NCBI RefSeq assembly: GCF_014202695.1
Contig: NZ_JACHHH010000005.1
Coordinates: 31,790-95,789 of the forward strand
Source of the DNA: Oribacterium sinus
GTDB lineage: Bacteria; Bacillota; Clostridia; Lachnospirales; Lachnospiraceae
Reading direction: 5' to 3'
Length of the DNA: 64,000 nucleotides
Below are positions 1-8,641 of the stretch, in pieces (positions within the stretch are counted from its first letter, which is position 1; each line of letters opens with the position of its first letter). The translations under genes were made by a program, and so were the position numbers. The notes under the pieces are model-generated. The model did no database searches. It was not told the origin of the DNA and saw only the letters and a list, made by a program, of their open reading frames with translations.

Positions 1-195
1 CTTATTAATTTCTACAGTCCTTCCCTTCGCTGGCATTCTGTAAACACCAATGGGCTCAGATTGCCCTCTTACAGACCTACACTCCTTCTTTCGCTTCGTC
101 TTATTAATTTCTACAGTCCTTCCCTTCGCTGGCATTCTGTAAACACCAATGGGCTCAGATTGCCCTCTTACAGACCTACACTCCTTCTTTCGCTT
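1..195 (+). repeat. Two tandem ~99-bp units containing half of the dispersed hairpin element
   Basis: Positions 1-99 and 100-195 are almost identical, with a period of 99 bp. Each unit carries the signature GGGCTCAGATTGCCC followed by an arm resembling TTACAGACCTAC, which matches the right end of the dispersed hairpin elements elsewhere in the window (compare the right ends near 4870 and 34800). The left end (GGGCACGCTCCCGC) is not visible, so these look like partial, tandemly duplicated copies. The first unit may continue beyond the window edge. The rest of the gap to 398 is AT-rich and shows only a short hairpin at about 300-329. Confidence 0.8.
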
Positions 196-299
196 TATCT
201 TTGATTCTTAAAAATACGGTAGCCATTCCTCTTGTATTTTTAAGAGTTTTTGCGAAAAATACTTATAGTTTAAGAAAAATAGCTCGATATATACAGTAA

Positions 300-329
300 T
301 GAAAAAAGAGCTAAAACAGCTCTTCTTTC
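300..329 (+). terminator. Possible terminator-like hairpin upstream of flgL
   Basis: AAGAGCT and AGCTCTT pair around a short loop, preceded by an A-run and followed by the T-rich CTTTC. It could end a gene to the left of the window or be part of the flgL leader. The T-tract is weak, so confidence is low. Confidence 0.35.
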
Positions 330-398
330 ATCAGGGAAAGGATGCCCGAGAACATGCAAGAAGCAAAGGATAAACATCCGGAAAGAATGGAGTAAATC

Positions 399-1628
399 AT
401 GAGAGTAACAGCAAGAACCTATTATCAGGATTATGCAAAGTCCGTCGGAAATCTTCATGGCAAGTTAAACGAGTCTATGGAGCAGGTTTCTACCGGAAGA
501 AAATACAAGGCAGCCGATGAGAACCCCATTGCTTACTATGCCGGAAAGCGAATGGACAATCAGTACATGGATGCCGAGTCAAAGAAAGGCATAATCGACG
601 ACGTAAAAAATCGTTTGTACCAGCAGGAAAAAGGTGCATTAAGCATTCAGGAGGATATGCGTGCCGTTAACACCAAGGTGCTCGCTATCTCTAACGATAG
701 CCAGAATGCTAATGAAGGAACTGTGGGAACCTATGAAACAGAGTTTACCCAGCGTCTTCATTCCGTAGTAAACACCCTGAATTCCCAGTATGACAACTTC
801 TATGTTTACGGCGGAAACGATATGACCACCGTTCCATTCTCCTTAAAGGAGGATTTAAACGGTACCAATCCAAGTATTACCCTTACCTATACCCACAAAT
901 TCCCGGGAGACGCAAAAGCCACAGAGCTGAACATTAAGTACAGCTATGACGGAACAAACTACAAGAATGAGTTCTCCGGTACCGATGCGGACGGGAATGC
1001 CCTCAATGAAAATGATAGCTTAAAGATGATTCTTTCCGCTATGAGGGAGCAGGGAAAAATGAGCACCGGCTACGGTTCTTTAAGAGACAGAAGCACTCTT
1101 TTAGACACCTACACCGGCGGTTTAAACATGATTACCGGACTTTCCTCCGATACTCTGAGAGGCCTTAGTGATGCAGATGCCATCCAGAGAATCAAGGGTG
1201 CCTCTAACGGAGGTCCTGTTGTAGCCGAGGAAGATTCCTTGGTAAACAGCCCGGTAGCCTTAATGTCTAAGGCAATTTTAACTTCCCACCAGTATAAGGA
1301 AGCCCTAAAAACAAATACAAATGTGTCTACAGCGAAATCTCGTTTTCATAAAGATATGTCCGACTTCATCAACCAAAATGATGATGCGGAGGCAAGAGTC
1401 AGCGACAGCTACAGAGAATTGGGTATTAAGTATGCCGCACTGGAAACTACCCAGAGTAAGTTAGATATTACGATGGATACTCTCCAGGAAGAATATACCT
1501 CTAAGCTGGGTGTGGACCCCTATGATGCAGTAGTGAAGATGTATTCCTACCAATACAGCTACAATGCCGCAATGAAGGTGGGCTCCAACATCATGCAGTC
1601 TTCTTTATTTGATTTCGTTGGTAGATAA
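399..1628 (+). CDS. flgL: Flagellar hook-associated protein 3 (hook-filament junction)
   Basis: A 409-residue protein of the flagellin/FlgL family. The N-terminal helix (about residues 1-90, with the motif QVSTGRKYKAADENPIAYY) and C-terminal helix (about 320-409) are the typical paired D0/D1 coiled-coil segments. The middle part (about 130-300) is the variable exposed domain. FlgL sits between hook and filament and is exported by the flagellar type III apparatus, so no signal peptide is expected or seen. A GGAG at 389-392 lies 6 bases before the ATG. It is followed on the same strand by a DUF6470 gene, fliW and csrA, the standard flgL-yviE-fliW-csrA order of Firmicutes, which supports the call over flagellin itself. 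Confidence 0.93.
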   Translation: MRVTARTYYQDYAKSVGNLHGKLNESMEQVSTGRKYKAADENPIAYYAGKRMDNQYMDAESKKGIIDDVKNRLYQQEKGALSIQEDMRAVNTKVLAISNDSQNANEGTVGTYETEFTQRLHSVVNTLNSQYDNFYVYGGNDMTTVPFSLKEDLNGTNPSITLTYTHKFPGDAKATELNIKYSYDGTNYKNEFSGTDADGNALNENDSLKMILSAMREQGKMSTGYGSLRDRSTLLDTYTGGLNMITGLSSDTLRGLSDADAIQRIKGASNGGPVVAEEDSLVNSPVALMSKAILTSHQYKEALKTNTNVSTAKSRFHKDMSDFINQNDDAEARVSDSYRELGIKYAALETTQSKLDITMDTLQEEYTSKLGVDPYDAVVKMYSYQYSYNAAMKVGSNIMQSSLFDFVGR

Positions 1629-1672
1629 AAGAACAGGTCATCTCTCCATTAACCTGACCAAGGCAAGGCGAT

Positions 1673-1708
1673 TGCTATAGTTTCTATAGCAGGTTGGAAA
1701 CAGGGAGG
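1673..1708 (+). promoter_or_regulatory. Leader stem-loop and ACAGGGA at the DUF6470 ribosome-binding site
   Basis: TGCTATAG (1673-1680) pairs with CTATAGCA (1684-1691). Just downstream, ACAGGGAGG (1700-1708) overlaps the Shine-Dalgarno and matches the first seven positions of the CsrA consensus ACARGGAUGU. This is a possible second CsrA target, but much weaker than the site in front of csrA, and the GGA is not in a hairpin loop here. Confidence 0.3.
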
Positions 1709-1713
1709 CGAGT

Positions 1714-2289
1714 ATGGGACAACTCATCAAAGTAAGTACGACTGACTTTAAAGCGATTCACCTAAGCAGTGGTGGAAAGCTGGTCCCTTCCGATCAAATT
1801 GACCAAGCACGAGGGAGAGCGCTTCGTCTAAGTACCATTGAAGCACAAAAAGCCGGAAAAGAGGATGCTGCTTTGCAGTATAAGGTAAACCGGCAATACC
1901 AAAGAGTAGAAAACCATTTGGCTTACTACTCCGCCATGCAGGCTGTCTCTGCCAAAAGAACGGAGATGGGCACAGATTCCTTACCCCTTACAGGAGCTGA
2001 TACCCAATCCCCAAATCTCTATATCCAAGGCAATAAACAAAGAGCAGCTGCAGAAACACTGGAGATTTTAGAATCTCAAAGAGCTATGAGACAAGAAAAA
2101 ACAGCCGGCTATCTTCAGGATCGGGGAGCCTTTGAAATGCGGGTACACAAGGGAGATTTATCTTTTCTTCCCGCGATGGATATGACCATCGTAACCCAAA
2201 TGCCGGACATTAAATTCGAGTATACCGGAGATTTTATCTATTTTCCGAAAAAACCCGATATGGGCGGATCCATAGATTTAGAAAGCTGA
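1714..2289 (+). CDS. DUF6470 family protein (YviE-like) of the flagellar operon
   Basis: A 191-residue soluble protein with no signal peptide or membrane segment. Its length, its Gln/Ala-rich central helix (about residues 30-90) and above all its position between flgL and fliW match the DUF6470 (Bacillus YviE) family. The molecular role of that family is not established, and I infer only that it belongs to late flagellar assembly or its regulation. The C-terminal third (from DLSFLPAMDMTIVTQMPDIKFEYTGDF) looks like a small beta-rich unit. A GGGAGG at 1703-1708 lies 5 bases before the ATG. Confidence 0.75.
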   Translation: MGQLIKVSTTDFKAIHLSSGGKLVPSDQIDQARGRALRLSTIEAQKAGKEDAALQYKVNRQYQRVENHLAYYSAMQAVSAKRTEMGTDSLPLTGADTQSPNLYIQGNKQRAAAETLEILESQRAMRQEKTAGYLQDRGAFEMRVHKGDLSFLPAMDMTIVTQMPDIKFEYTGDFIYFPKKPDMGGSIDLES

Positions 2290-2415
2290 AATCTTACAGA
2301 AGTCCCTTGCTTTTGGCAGGCGACATAGGATAACAGCCGACCCTCTCTCCGAAAGGAGGGAGGGAAATCTCCAAAAAATTACAAACATGATCATTATTAT
2401 TCTATGGAGGAAATT

Positions 2416-2880
2416 ATGCAATTACATACCAAGGACTATGGCGTTATCGATTATGAGGAGAAGGATTTGTTTCATTTCCCTGATGGGCTTTTCGGCTTTT
2501 CAGAGGTGCAGCACTATCTTCCCTTATGTTTAAACGAAGAGGAAGATTCTACCATTCTTCTTTTACAGGGAGTTGAGAATCCCGAAGTGGCTTTTGTTGT
2601 CATCAATCCATTCTCATTGGATCCTGACTATGCTCCAAACCTTACCGAGGAAGAGCTTACTTACTTAGGGGTTAAGGATGCGGAAGAATTAAGCTACTAT
2701 GTGACCTGCGTTTTACAGGCAGACTACCTGGACAACACCGTAAATTTGAAGTGTCCTTTGGTGATTAATCCAGAGAATCATAAGGGCATGCAAGTAATAC
2801 TTGAAGCAAGCGGATACGAATACAAGCACACTCTGGGCAGCTTTGAATCTGTACAGGCAAAGCAAAAGGCTGCCGTATAA
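2416..2880 (+). CDS. fliW: Flagellar assembly factor FliW (CsrA antagonist)
   Basis: A 154-residue protein. FliW binds flagellin and CsrA and so couples filament assembly to CsrA-mediated translational repression. Family hallmarks seen are the N-terminal FPDGLFGF segment (about residues 18-25), the acidic middle and the ending VILEASGYEYKH. An ATG 12 bases upstream (2404) is open in frame, but it overlaps the sequence GGAGG at 2406-2410, which lies 5 bases before the ATG at 2416. The GGAGG is better read as the ribosome-binding site, so the later start is preferred. The direct neighbour is csrA, the usual pairing. Confidence 0.93.
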   Translation: MQLHTKDYGVIDYEEKDLFHFPDGLFGFSEVQHYLPLCLNEEEDSTILLLQGVENPEVAFVVINPFSLDPDYAPNLTEEELTYLGVKDAEELSYYVTCVLQADYLDNTVNLKCPLVINPENHKGMQVILEASGYEYKHTLGSFESVQAKQKAAV

Positions 2881-2896
2881 GATAGCCCGGAGGAGT

Positions 2897-2914
2897 TTCC
2901 ACAGGGATGTGGAA
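2897..2914 (+). promoter_or_regulatory. CsrA-binding hairpin in the csrA leader
   Basis: TTCCACA (2897-2903) and TGTGGAA (2908-2914) form a perfect 7-bp stem with GGGA in the loop. The sequence ACAGGGATGT (2901-2910) equals the established high-affinity CsrA consensus ACARGGAUGU. It sits about 20 bases upstream of the csrA start, and further GGA triplets lie on both sides, one in the ribosome-binding region at 2921-2929. The arrangement suggests two-site translational autoregulation of csrA; that function is inference. Confidence 0.75.
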
Positions 2915-2934
2915 GAAAGAGGTGAAGGAAAACC

Positions 2935-3183
2935 ATGTTAATTTTAAGAAGAAAAAAGAATGAAAGCATTTTAATCGGCGATAATATTCGTCTTACGGTA
3001 ATTGAAACTGCCGCTGACGGCGTTCGTATTGCCATTGATGCTCCAAAACATATCTCCATCTTACGGGAGGAGTTATCCCATGCGGAAGAAGCTAACCGCT
3101 CTGCTGTTGCAGGCGATTCCAATGCAATCTTCCAGTTACAAAACGGTTTATTAAAAAATCTTGCCGTAAGCAAACCAGAATGA
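2935..3183 (+). CDS. csrA: Carbon storage regulator / translational repressor CsrA
   Basis: An 82-residue RNA-binding protein; the family is usually 60-75 residues, so the C-terminal tail is slightly long. The N-terminal MLILRRKKNESILIGDNI strand and the VRIAIDAPKHISILREEL segment are conserved, including the N-terminal Leu/Arg and the VxIGIxAP-like region that contacts RNA. In flagellated Firmicutes CsrA represses flagellin mRNA until FliW sequesters it, and the fliW gene is immediately upstream. A consensus CsrA hairpin lies in its own leader. An AGGTGAAGG ribosome-binding sequence precedes the ATG, and a strong terminator follows. Confidence 0.95.
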   Translation: MLILRRKKNESILIGDNIRLTVIETAADGVRIAIDAPKHISILREELSHAEEANRSAVAGDSNAIFQLQNGLLKNLAVSKPE

Positions 3184-3188
3184 TCATA

Positions 3189-3226
3189 AAAAAGTCCCCG
3201 GAAAATTCTCCGGGGACTTTTGTTTT
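3189..3226 (+). terminator. Rho-independent terminator after csrA
   Basis: AAAAGTCCCCGG and CCGGGGACTTTT form a 12-bp stem with an 8-base loop, followed by TGTTTTATG. It closes the plus-strand flagellar operon and, having A-runs on the other side, may also serve the convergent DUF4349 gene. Confidence 0.9.
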
Positions 3227-3255
3227 ATGTTCTACTGTATATTTCGCTCTATATG

Positions 3256-4371
3256 CTACTTTATGTTCTTATCCTGCTCTTTTAACGATTCCTGCTCCAT
3301 TGCTTTTGCCCTCATTGCCCTGGCTTTCTGCTCTCTTTTATGGAGAAAAATCAAAAGCAAGGCGATAGCTGCAATTCCTATAATCTGAGGACTGTACACA
3401 AGGATCAGGAAAAGAAGAGCTTCAAAGAACCATTTGATACCGTAGAGATTTTCTTTAAATCCCGTCTTCAATCTATCCTTAAAGCCTTCCTCCTTCTGCT
3501 CTCTTGCCTCCGGCTTTGACTTTTCCGTCAAAGTCAGGTTTAAGGTGGCAAAGTTAATCCTGTTGTCATATTCCAGAATTTGGCTTCCGTAATTCTCCAA
3601 CTGATAGCGTATCTCAGTTAAACGATTTTCCAAAATCAGAAGCTGATCCAGATTTTCCGCCTTGTCCATTAAAGCCAGAACCCTCTCCTGCTCCTTTTCT
3701 AAAGAATTCTTATGAGCCTGGGCATCATGATACTGTAAACGAACATCTTCCAGATTCTCGTTACGAGACTTAATTTGTCCCTCTCCTTCCACGAAAGTAA
3801 GGAATTCATCCATCTTATCCTTTGGAATACGAATGGTAAAATACATTTTTCTAAAGTCGCTATAGCTGTCGTCATCCTGAAAATCCTCTGATTCCACATA
3901 GCCGGACATTGCTTTCACTTTTTCTCGAAGCGCCTTTGCTTTTTCCGGAATATCCTTTGTATCGATTTCCATATTCACGGTACGAATCTTTTTTTCCGAA
4001 ATCTGAACATTGGGGTCCTCCGAAACATCGGGAGTATTGGAATCAGGCGTATTGGAATCAGGATTGCTTACTTCCGGAACGGTCTCCTCAGCGGCTTCTC
4101 CCTGAGAGGCTCCGGGAACTTCATTTTCCTTAGTAACTACAGAATCCTTTCCGGCATTGGATTTTGCCACCTGTGCTCCTGCAAAAGCTGCTTCATCAGA
4201 TCTTTCAGCCTCTGCATCCCCATATGCCGCACTCTTAATAGAGTTATCCTCGCTATAGCTTGTGTCTTTTCTTGCTCCGCTACAAGCTGTCAATACTCCT
4301 GCGGATAAAATGGCGGCACAATATCCTATTGCCAAAACAGATATTTTTCTCTTTTCCTTCCTTTTTTTCAT
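3256..4371 (-). CDS. DUF4349 domain lipoprotein, membrane-anchored
   Basis: A 371-residue exported protein. The N-terminus has a basic start, a hydrophobic stretch and the lipobox LTAC (Cys about residue 30), indicating a lipoprotein. A Ser/Asn/Asp/Pro-rich linker with repeated SNTPD follows (about 95-125). The DUF4349 region spans about 130-300 and contains a predicted coiled coil (LEDVRLQYHDAQAHKNSLEKEQERV). A hydrophobic segment at about 315-345 and a basic tail end the protein, so it has both a lipid anchor and a transmembrane helix. Function of the family is unknown. An AGGAGG lies 6 bases before the ATG. It is downstream of rpoC but separated by a large hairpin element, so it is probably transcribed separately. 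Confidence 0.85.
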   Translation of the reverse strand: MKKRKEKRKISVLAIGYCAAILSAGVLTACSGARKDTSYSEDNSIKSAAYGDAEAERSDEAAFAGAQVAKSNAGKDSVVTKENEVPGASQGEAAEETVPEVSNPDSNTPDSNTPDVSEDPNVQISEKKIRTVNMEIDTKDIPEKAKALREKVKAMSGYVESEDFQDDDSYSDFRKMYFTIRIPKDKMDEFLTFVEGEGQIKSRNENLEDVRLQYHDAQAHKNSLEKEQERVLALMDKAENLDQLLILENRLTEIRYQLENYGSQILEYDNRINFATLNLTLTEKSKPEAREQKEEGFKDRLKTGFKENLYGIKWFFEALLFLILVYSPQIIGIAAIALLLIFLHKREQKARAMRAKAMEQESLKEQDKNIK

Positions 4372-4418
4372 AATTTCCTCCTTGGCTTATGCCCTGATGT
4401 TGCAGGTCAGTCTTTTCC

Positions 4419-4466
4419 TTCTTAACGAGTATTACCGGCGTAATATGCGGTATCTCGTGGACCAGA
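4419..4466 (+). repeat. Diverged single copy of the 39-bp stem-loop unit found at 44311-44427
   Basis: The stretch CGTAATATGCGGTATCTCG reads nearly the same as the minus strand of the 39-bp tandem units at 44311-44427, with 13 identical bases TATGCGGTATCTC. The flanking CGAG and CTCG can pair, as in those units. It lies just upstream of the DUF4349 gene. Confidence 0.45.
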
Positions 4467-4603
4467 AAGTACTGCAATATTCTTCTCTCTACCTTATAAA
4501 CGGTAAAAGGAAGGAATTGGTCACATATTCTCTTATTTTTATTGAAAATATTTCTTAGCCTTTCAGACCTATGCTGTATGAAAGTGCTTCAAATTTTCAA
4601 AAA

Positions 4604-4920
4604 AAAAGAGGTTATATAAATCAAAATTAAAAAGAAAATTTTTAGCAATATAGGTCTGAAAATGGGGTAGTCTGAGCCCGACGGTACTTGCGAAAAACAA
4701 GAGAAACGCAGTTTTTCGCTTAGTATCCGCAAGGACAGACTTTTCATCAGAAAAGTCGTCCTGTATCAGACCAACTTCCGAAGGAATTTGCTTTGCGAAG
4801 CAAAGTGAGCAGTGGGTATCAAAACCACTGCTCAGTCCAGGCGAAGCTAGCGGGAGCGTGCCCCGGCTTCAGACCTATATTGCGTAAAAAAACTATTTTG
4901 ATTTTATATAGCCTCTTTTA
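4604..4920 (-). repeat. Dispersed hairpin element, copy A (long, with nested hairpins)
   Basis: It fills the gap between rpoC (ending 4930) and the DUF4349 gene. The outermost arms AAAGAGGTTATATAAATCAA (about 4608) and TTGATTTTATATAGCCTCTTT (about 4898) are complementary, followed inward by AGCAATATAGGTCTGAA and TTCAGACCTATATTGC. The core carries GTCTGAGCCC on the left and GCTAGCGGGAGCGTGCCCC on the right, i.e. the element is inverted relative to most copies. Two extra hairpins sit in the middle (around 4730-4765 and 4805-4845). It would form the 3' end of the rpoBC transcript. Confidence 0.85.
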
Positions 4921-4929
4921 AAGCTAATA

Positions 4930-7900
4930 TTATAACTCGTTTTCGCCCTCTTTAATTGCTCTTAGGGCTGCGGATAATCCGGATAATCCCTTGGGATCCG
5001 CATCAAAAATCTCTTCTGTGCTTAAAGGTTCATTTACCTCGTTGCTAAGCACGTCGGAAGTATCTACCACTTCTTCCTTATCTGTAGAAAGTTTAACGTT
5101 TCTATATCGACGCATTCCTGTACCTGCCGGAATCAGCTTACCAATAATAACGTTTTCCTTCAAACCGATAAGGTGGTCAATCTTACCGTTGATAGCCGCT
5201 TCAGTAAGAACCTTGGTGGTCTCCTGGAAGGATGCTGCAGACATGAAGGAATCGGTAGCCAAGGAAGCCTTGGTAATTCCCAACATGGTTCTCTTTCCTT
5301 CTGCAGGTACCTTTCCTTCTGCAATGAGTCTCTCATTTTCATCTTCGAAGTCTAAACGATCTACAGTGGTTCCCGGGATAAAGCGGGAATCTCCTGCTTC
5401 ATTGACACGCTCTTTCTTCATCATCTGGTGCACAATCATCTCGATATGCTTATCGTTGATTTCTACACCCTGTAAACGGTATACTCTCTGCACTTCGGAA
5501 ATCATGTATTCCTGTACAGCCTTAACGCCCTTAATCTTAAGAAGATCATGAGGATTGATGGAACCTTCGGTTAATACATCTCCGGCTTCCAGAACCTGTC
5601 CATCTGTAACCTTTAAACGAGATCCGTAAGGAATCAGGTAAGTCTTGGACTGAGCCTTTTCGTTGTCGGTTACGATAACCTCTCTCTTCTTCTTGGTGTC
5701 ACGAATTTCTACAACACCGGGAATCTCCGTAAGAATGGCAAGTCCCTTAGGCTTTCTGGCCTCGAACAACTCCTCTACACGGGGAAGACCTTGTGTGATA
5801 TCTCCACCTGCCACACCTCCGGTATGGAAGGTTCTCATGGTCAGCTGTGTTCCCGGTTCTCCGATGGACTGTGCAGCGATGGTTCCTACTGCCTCTCCCA
5901 CCTCAACCGGCTTTCCTGTTGCCAAGTTTGCTCCGTAACACTTTGCACAGATACCGGACTTGGAACGGCAGGTCAGAACGGTACGAATACGAATGGACTT
6001 TCTGCCCATCTTGTTTAAAGCATCCATAACCTGTGGTGCTCTCTTCGGGGTTACCATGTGGTTCGCCTTAATGACCATATTTCCGGTTTCCGGATCAATG
6101 ATATCCTCCGCCACATAACGGCCGGTAATTCTCTCCTGCAAGGACTCAATCTTTTCCTGTCCGTCGGAAAGCTCTGTAATTTCCAAGGAAGGAATAGTTT
6201 CTCTTCCCTCGGAGCAATCCAGATCACGGATAATCAAATCCTGAGATACGTCTACCAAACGTCTTGTCAAGTATCCGGAGTCCGCTGTTCGAAGAGCGGT
6301 ATCGGAAAGTCCCTTACGTGCTCCGTGAGCGGAGATAAAGTACTCCAATACATCCAGACCTTCACGGAAGTTTGACTTAATGGGAAGTTCGATAGTCTTA
6401 CCGGTTGTATCCGCCATGAGTCCACGCATTCCGGCAAGCTGCTTAATCTGCTTATCGGATCCACGGGCTCCGGAGTCAGCCATCATGAAGATGTTGTTGT
6501 AGTTATCCAGTCCTGTTAAGAGGTCGTGAGTAAGCTGTTCATCGGTGTTCTTCCAGGTCTCGATAACTTCCTTGTAACGCTCTTCTTCGGTAATCAAACC
6601 TCTGCGGAAGTTCTTGGCAATTCTATCCACAGTCTTCTGGGCATCTTCCAAGAGAGTTTCCTTAGTCTCCGGAACGGTCATATCGTGGATGGATACGGTC
6701 ATTGCCGCTCTTGTAGAGAACTTATAACCGATGGACTTAATATCATCCAAGGTTAAAGCGGTCTGCATAGCCCCATGCACATCCATTACCTTTTCCAGAA
6801 TCTGCTTTAGGTTCTTCTTCTTTACCAGGAAATTGATTTCCGGAAGGAAACGATTCTCCGGTAAAGAACGGTCAATAAATCCTAAATCCTGGGGAATAAT
6901 CTCATTGAAGAGAAGTCTTCCTACAGTGGTCTCAATAATACCTTCTTCTTCCTTCTTGCTACCGTCTTCCTGTAAGAATTCCTTCTTCACCTTACAACGG
7001 ATCTTCGCATGAAGGGTTACATAGTGGTTCTCATAAGCCAAAATAGCTTCATTAATAGACTTGAAGAGCATTCCCTCTCCCTTGTCTCCTTCTCTTTCCT
7101 GGGTTAAATAATACACACCCAGTACCATATCCTGAGAAGGTACCGCAACCACACCACCGTCAGAAGGCTTCAGGAGGTTGTTGGGAGAAAGCAACATAAA
7201 ACGGCACTCTGCCTGTGCTTCCTGTGTTAAAGGAAGGTGGATCGCCATCTGGTCTCCATCGAAGTCCGCATTGAAGGCCGCACATACCAGCGGGTGAAGC
7301 TTAATCGCCTTACCCTCTACCAGAATCGGCTCGAAGGCCTGAATTCCCAAACGGTGCAGGGTAGGGGCACGGTTTAGCATAACCGGGTGCTCTTTAATAA
7401 CATCCTCCAAGATATCCCAAACCAATGGATCCAGTCTTTCCACCATCTTCTTGGCATTCTTAATGTTATGAGACTTGTTGCTCTTTACCAGCTCCTTCAT
7501 AACGAAGGGCTTAAAGAGCTCGATAGCCATCTCCTTAGGCACACCGCATTGATAAATCTTTAATTCCGGTCCTACTACGATTACGGAACGTCCGGAGTAA
7601 TCCACACGCTTTCCTAAAAGGTTCTGACGGAAACGTCCCTGCTTACCCTTTAACATATCGGAAAGGGACTTTAAAGCACGGTTTCCTGGACCGGTTACAG
7701 GACGTCCTCTTCTACCATTGTCGATAAGGGCATCCACCGCCTCCTGTAACATTCTCTTCTCGTTTCGCACGATAATTTCCGGTGCTCCAAGCTCCAAGAG
7801 TCTTGCCAGACGGTTATTTCTATTGATAATTCTACGATACAGGTCATTTAAGTCGGAGGTAGCAAAACGTCCGCCATCCAGCTGTACCATAGGACGTAAA

Positions 7901-8631
7901 TCGGGAGGAATTACGGGAAGGTTGGATAGAATCATCCACTCCGGCTTATTTCCGGAGGAACGGAAGGCTTCCACCACTTCCAAACGCTTTACGATACGGG
8001 CTCTCTTCTGTCCGGAGGAGCTGTCCAGCTCTCCACGAAGGTCCGTATACTCCTTCTCCAGATCAATGTTGGAAAGCAGCTCATATACCGCTTCCGCACC
8101 CATTCCTACTCTGAAGTTGCCGTAACCGTACTGCTCTACAGCATCTCTATATTCCTTCTCGGAAAGCACATCCTTATAGTTTAACCCCGTTTCCATGGGA
8201 TCCAGAACCACGTAGGAGGCAAAATACAGAACTCTTTCCAGAATTCTGGGACTGATATCCAAAATAAGTCCCATACGGGAAGGAATTCCTTTGAAGTACC
8301 AAATGTGGGATACGGGAGCCGCTAAGGCGATATGCCCCATCCGCTCTCTACGTACAGAAGACTTGGTAACCTCTACACCGCAACGATCACAAATCACACC
8401 CTTGTAGCGAATCTTCTTATATTTTCCACAGTGACATTCCCAGTCCTTTACCGGTCCGAAAATTCTTTCGCAGAATAATCCGTCCTTCTCCGGCTTCAGG
8501 GTTCTATAGTTAATGGTTTCCGGCTTCTTTACTTCTCCATAGGACCAGTCCAGAATTTTTTCCGGGGAAGCCAAACCAATTTTTATGGAATCAAATTGTA
8601 CCGGCTCATTTCCACTTTGAAAGTTTGCCAT
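4930..8631 (-). CDS. rpoC: DNA-directed RNA polymerase subunit beta'
   Basis: A 1233-residue subunit of core RNA polymerase. Visible hallmarks are the N-terminal zinc ribbon CHCG...CDRCG (about residues 60-80), the catalytic Mg-binding NADFDGD motif, the lid/rudder region around [24 protein letters not shown], the bridge/trigger region near [17 protein letters not shown], and the second zinc site [13 protein letters not shown]. The reading frame is open upstream, but the start [10 protein letters not shown] at 8631 has GAGGAGG just before it and fits family N-termini. It is 10 bases downstream of rpoB, in the usual rpoBC order. Confidence 0.97.
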   Translation of the reverse strand: MANFQSGNEPVQFDSIKIGLASPEKILDWSYGEVKKPETINYRTLKPEKDGLFCERIFGPVKDWECHCGKYKKIRYKGVICDRCGVEVTKSSVRRERMGHIALAAPVSHIWYFKGIPSRMGLILDISPRILERVLYFASYVVLDPMETGLNYKDVLSEKEYRDAVEQYGYGNFRVGMGAEAVYELLSNIDLEKEYTDLRGELDSSSGQKRARIVKRLEVVEAFRSSGNKPEWMILSNLPVIPPDLRPMVQLDGGRFATSDLNDLYRRIINRNNRLARLLELGAPEIIVRNEKRMLQEAVDALIDNGRRGRPVTGPGNRALKSLSDMLKGKQGRFRQNLLGKRVDYSGRSVIVVGPELKIYQCGVPKEMAIELFKPFVMKELVKSNKSHNIKNAKKMVERLDPLVWDILEDVIKEHPVMLNRAPTLHRLGIQAFEPILVEGKAIKLHPLVCAAFNADFDGDQMAIHLPLTQEAQAECRFMLLSPNNLLKPSDGGVVAVPSQDMVLGVYYLTQEREGDKGEGMLFKSINEAILAYENHYVTLHAKIRCKVKKEFLQEDGSKKEEEGIIETTVGRLLFNEIIPQDLGFIDRSLPENRFLPEINFLVKKKNLKQILEKVMDVHGAMQTALTLDDIKSIGYKFSTRAAMTVSIHDMTVPETKETLLEDAQKTVDRIAKNFRRGLITEEERYKEVIETWKNTDEQLTHDLLTGLDNYNNIFMMADSGARGSDKQIKQLAGMRGLMADTTGKTIELPIKSNFREGLDVLEYFISAHGARKGLSDTALRTADSGYLTRRLVDVSQDLIIRDLDCSEGRETIPSLEITELSDGQEKIESLQERITGRYVAEDIIDPETGNMVIKANHMVTPKRAPQVMDALNKMGRKSIRIRTVLTCRSKSGICAKCYGANLATGKPVEVGEAVGTIAAQSIGEPGTQLTMRTFHTGGVAGGDITQGLPRVEELFEARKPKGLAILTEIPGVVEIRDTKKKREVIVTDNEKAQSKTYLIPYGSRLKVTDGQVLEAGDVLTEGSINPHDLLKIKGVKAVQEYMISEVQRVYRLQGVEINDKHIEMIVHQMMKKERVNEAGDSRFIPGTTVDRLDFEDENERLIAEGKVPAEGKRTMLGITKASLATDSFMSAASFQETTKVLTEAAINGKIDHLIGLKENVIIGKLIPAGTGMRRYRNVKLSTDKEEVVDTSDVLSNEVNEPLSTEEIFDADPKGLSGLSAALRAIKEGENEL

Positions 8632-8641
8632 TTTTCCTCCT

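Noticed and set aside
4262-4558. Plus-strand membrane protein opposite the DUF4349 start
   Set aside because: It overlaps the signal-peptide region of a well-supported gene and has no ribosome-binding site.
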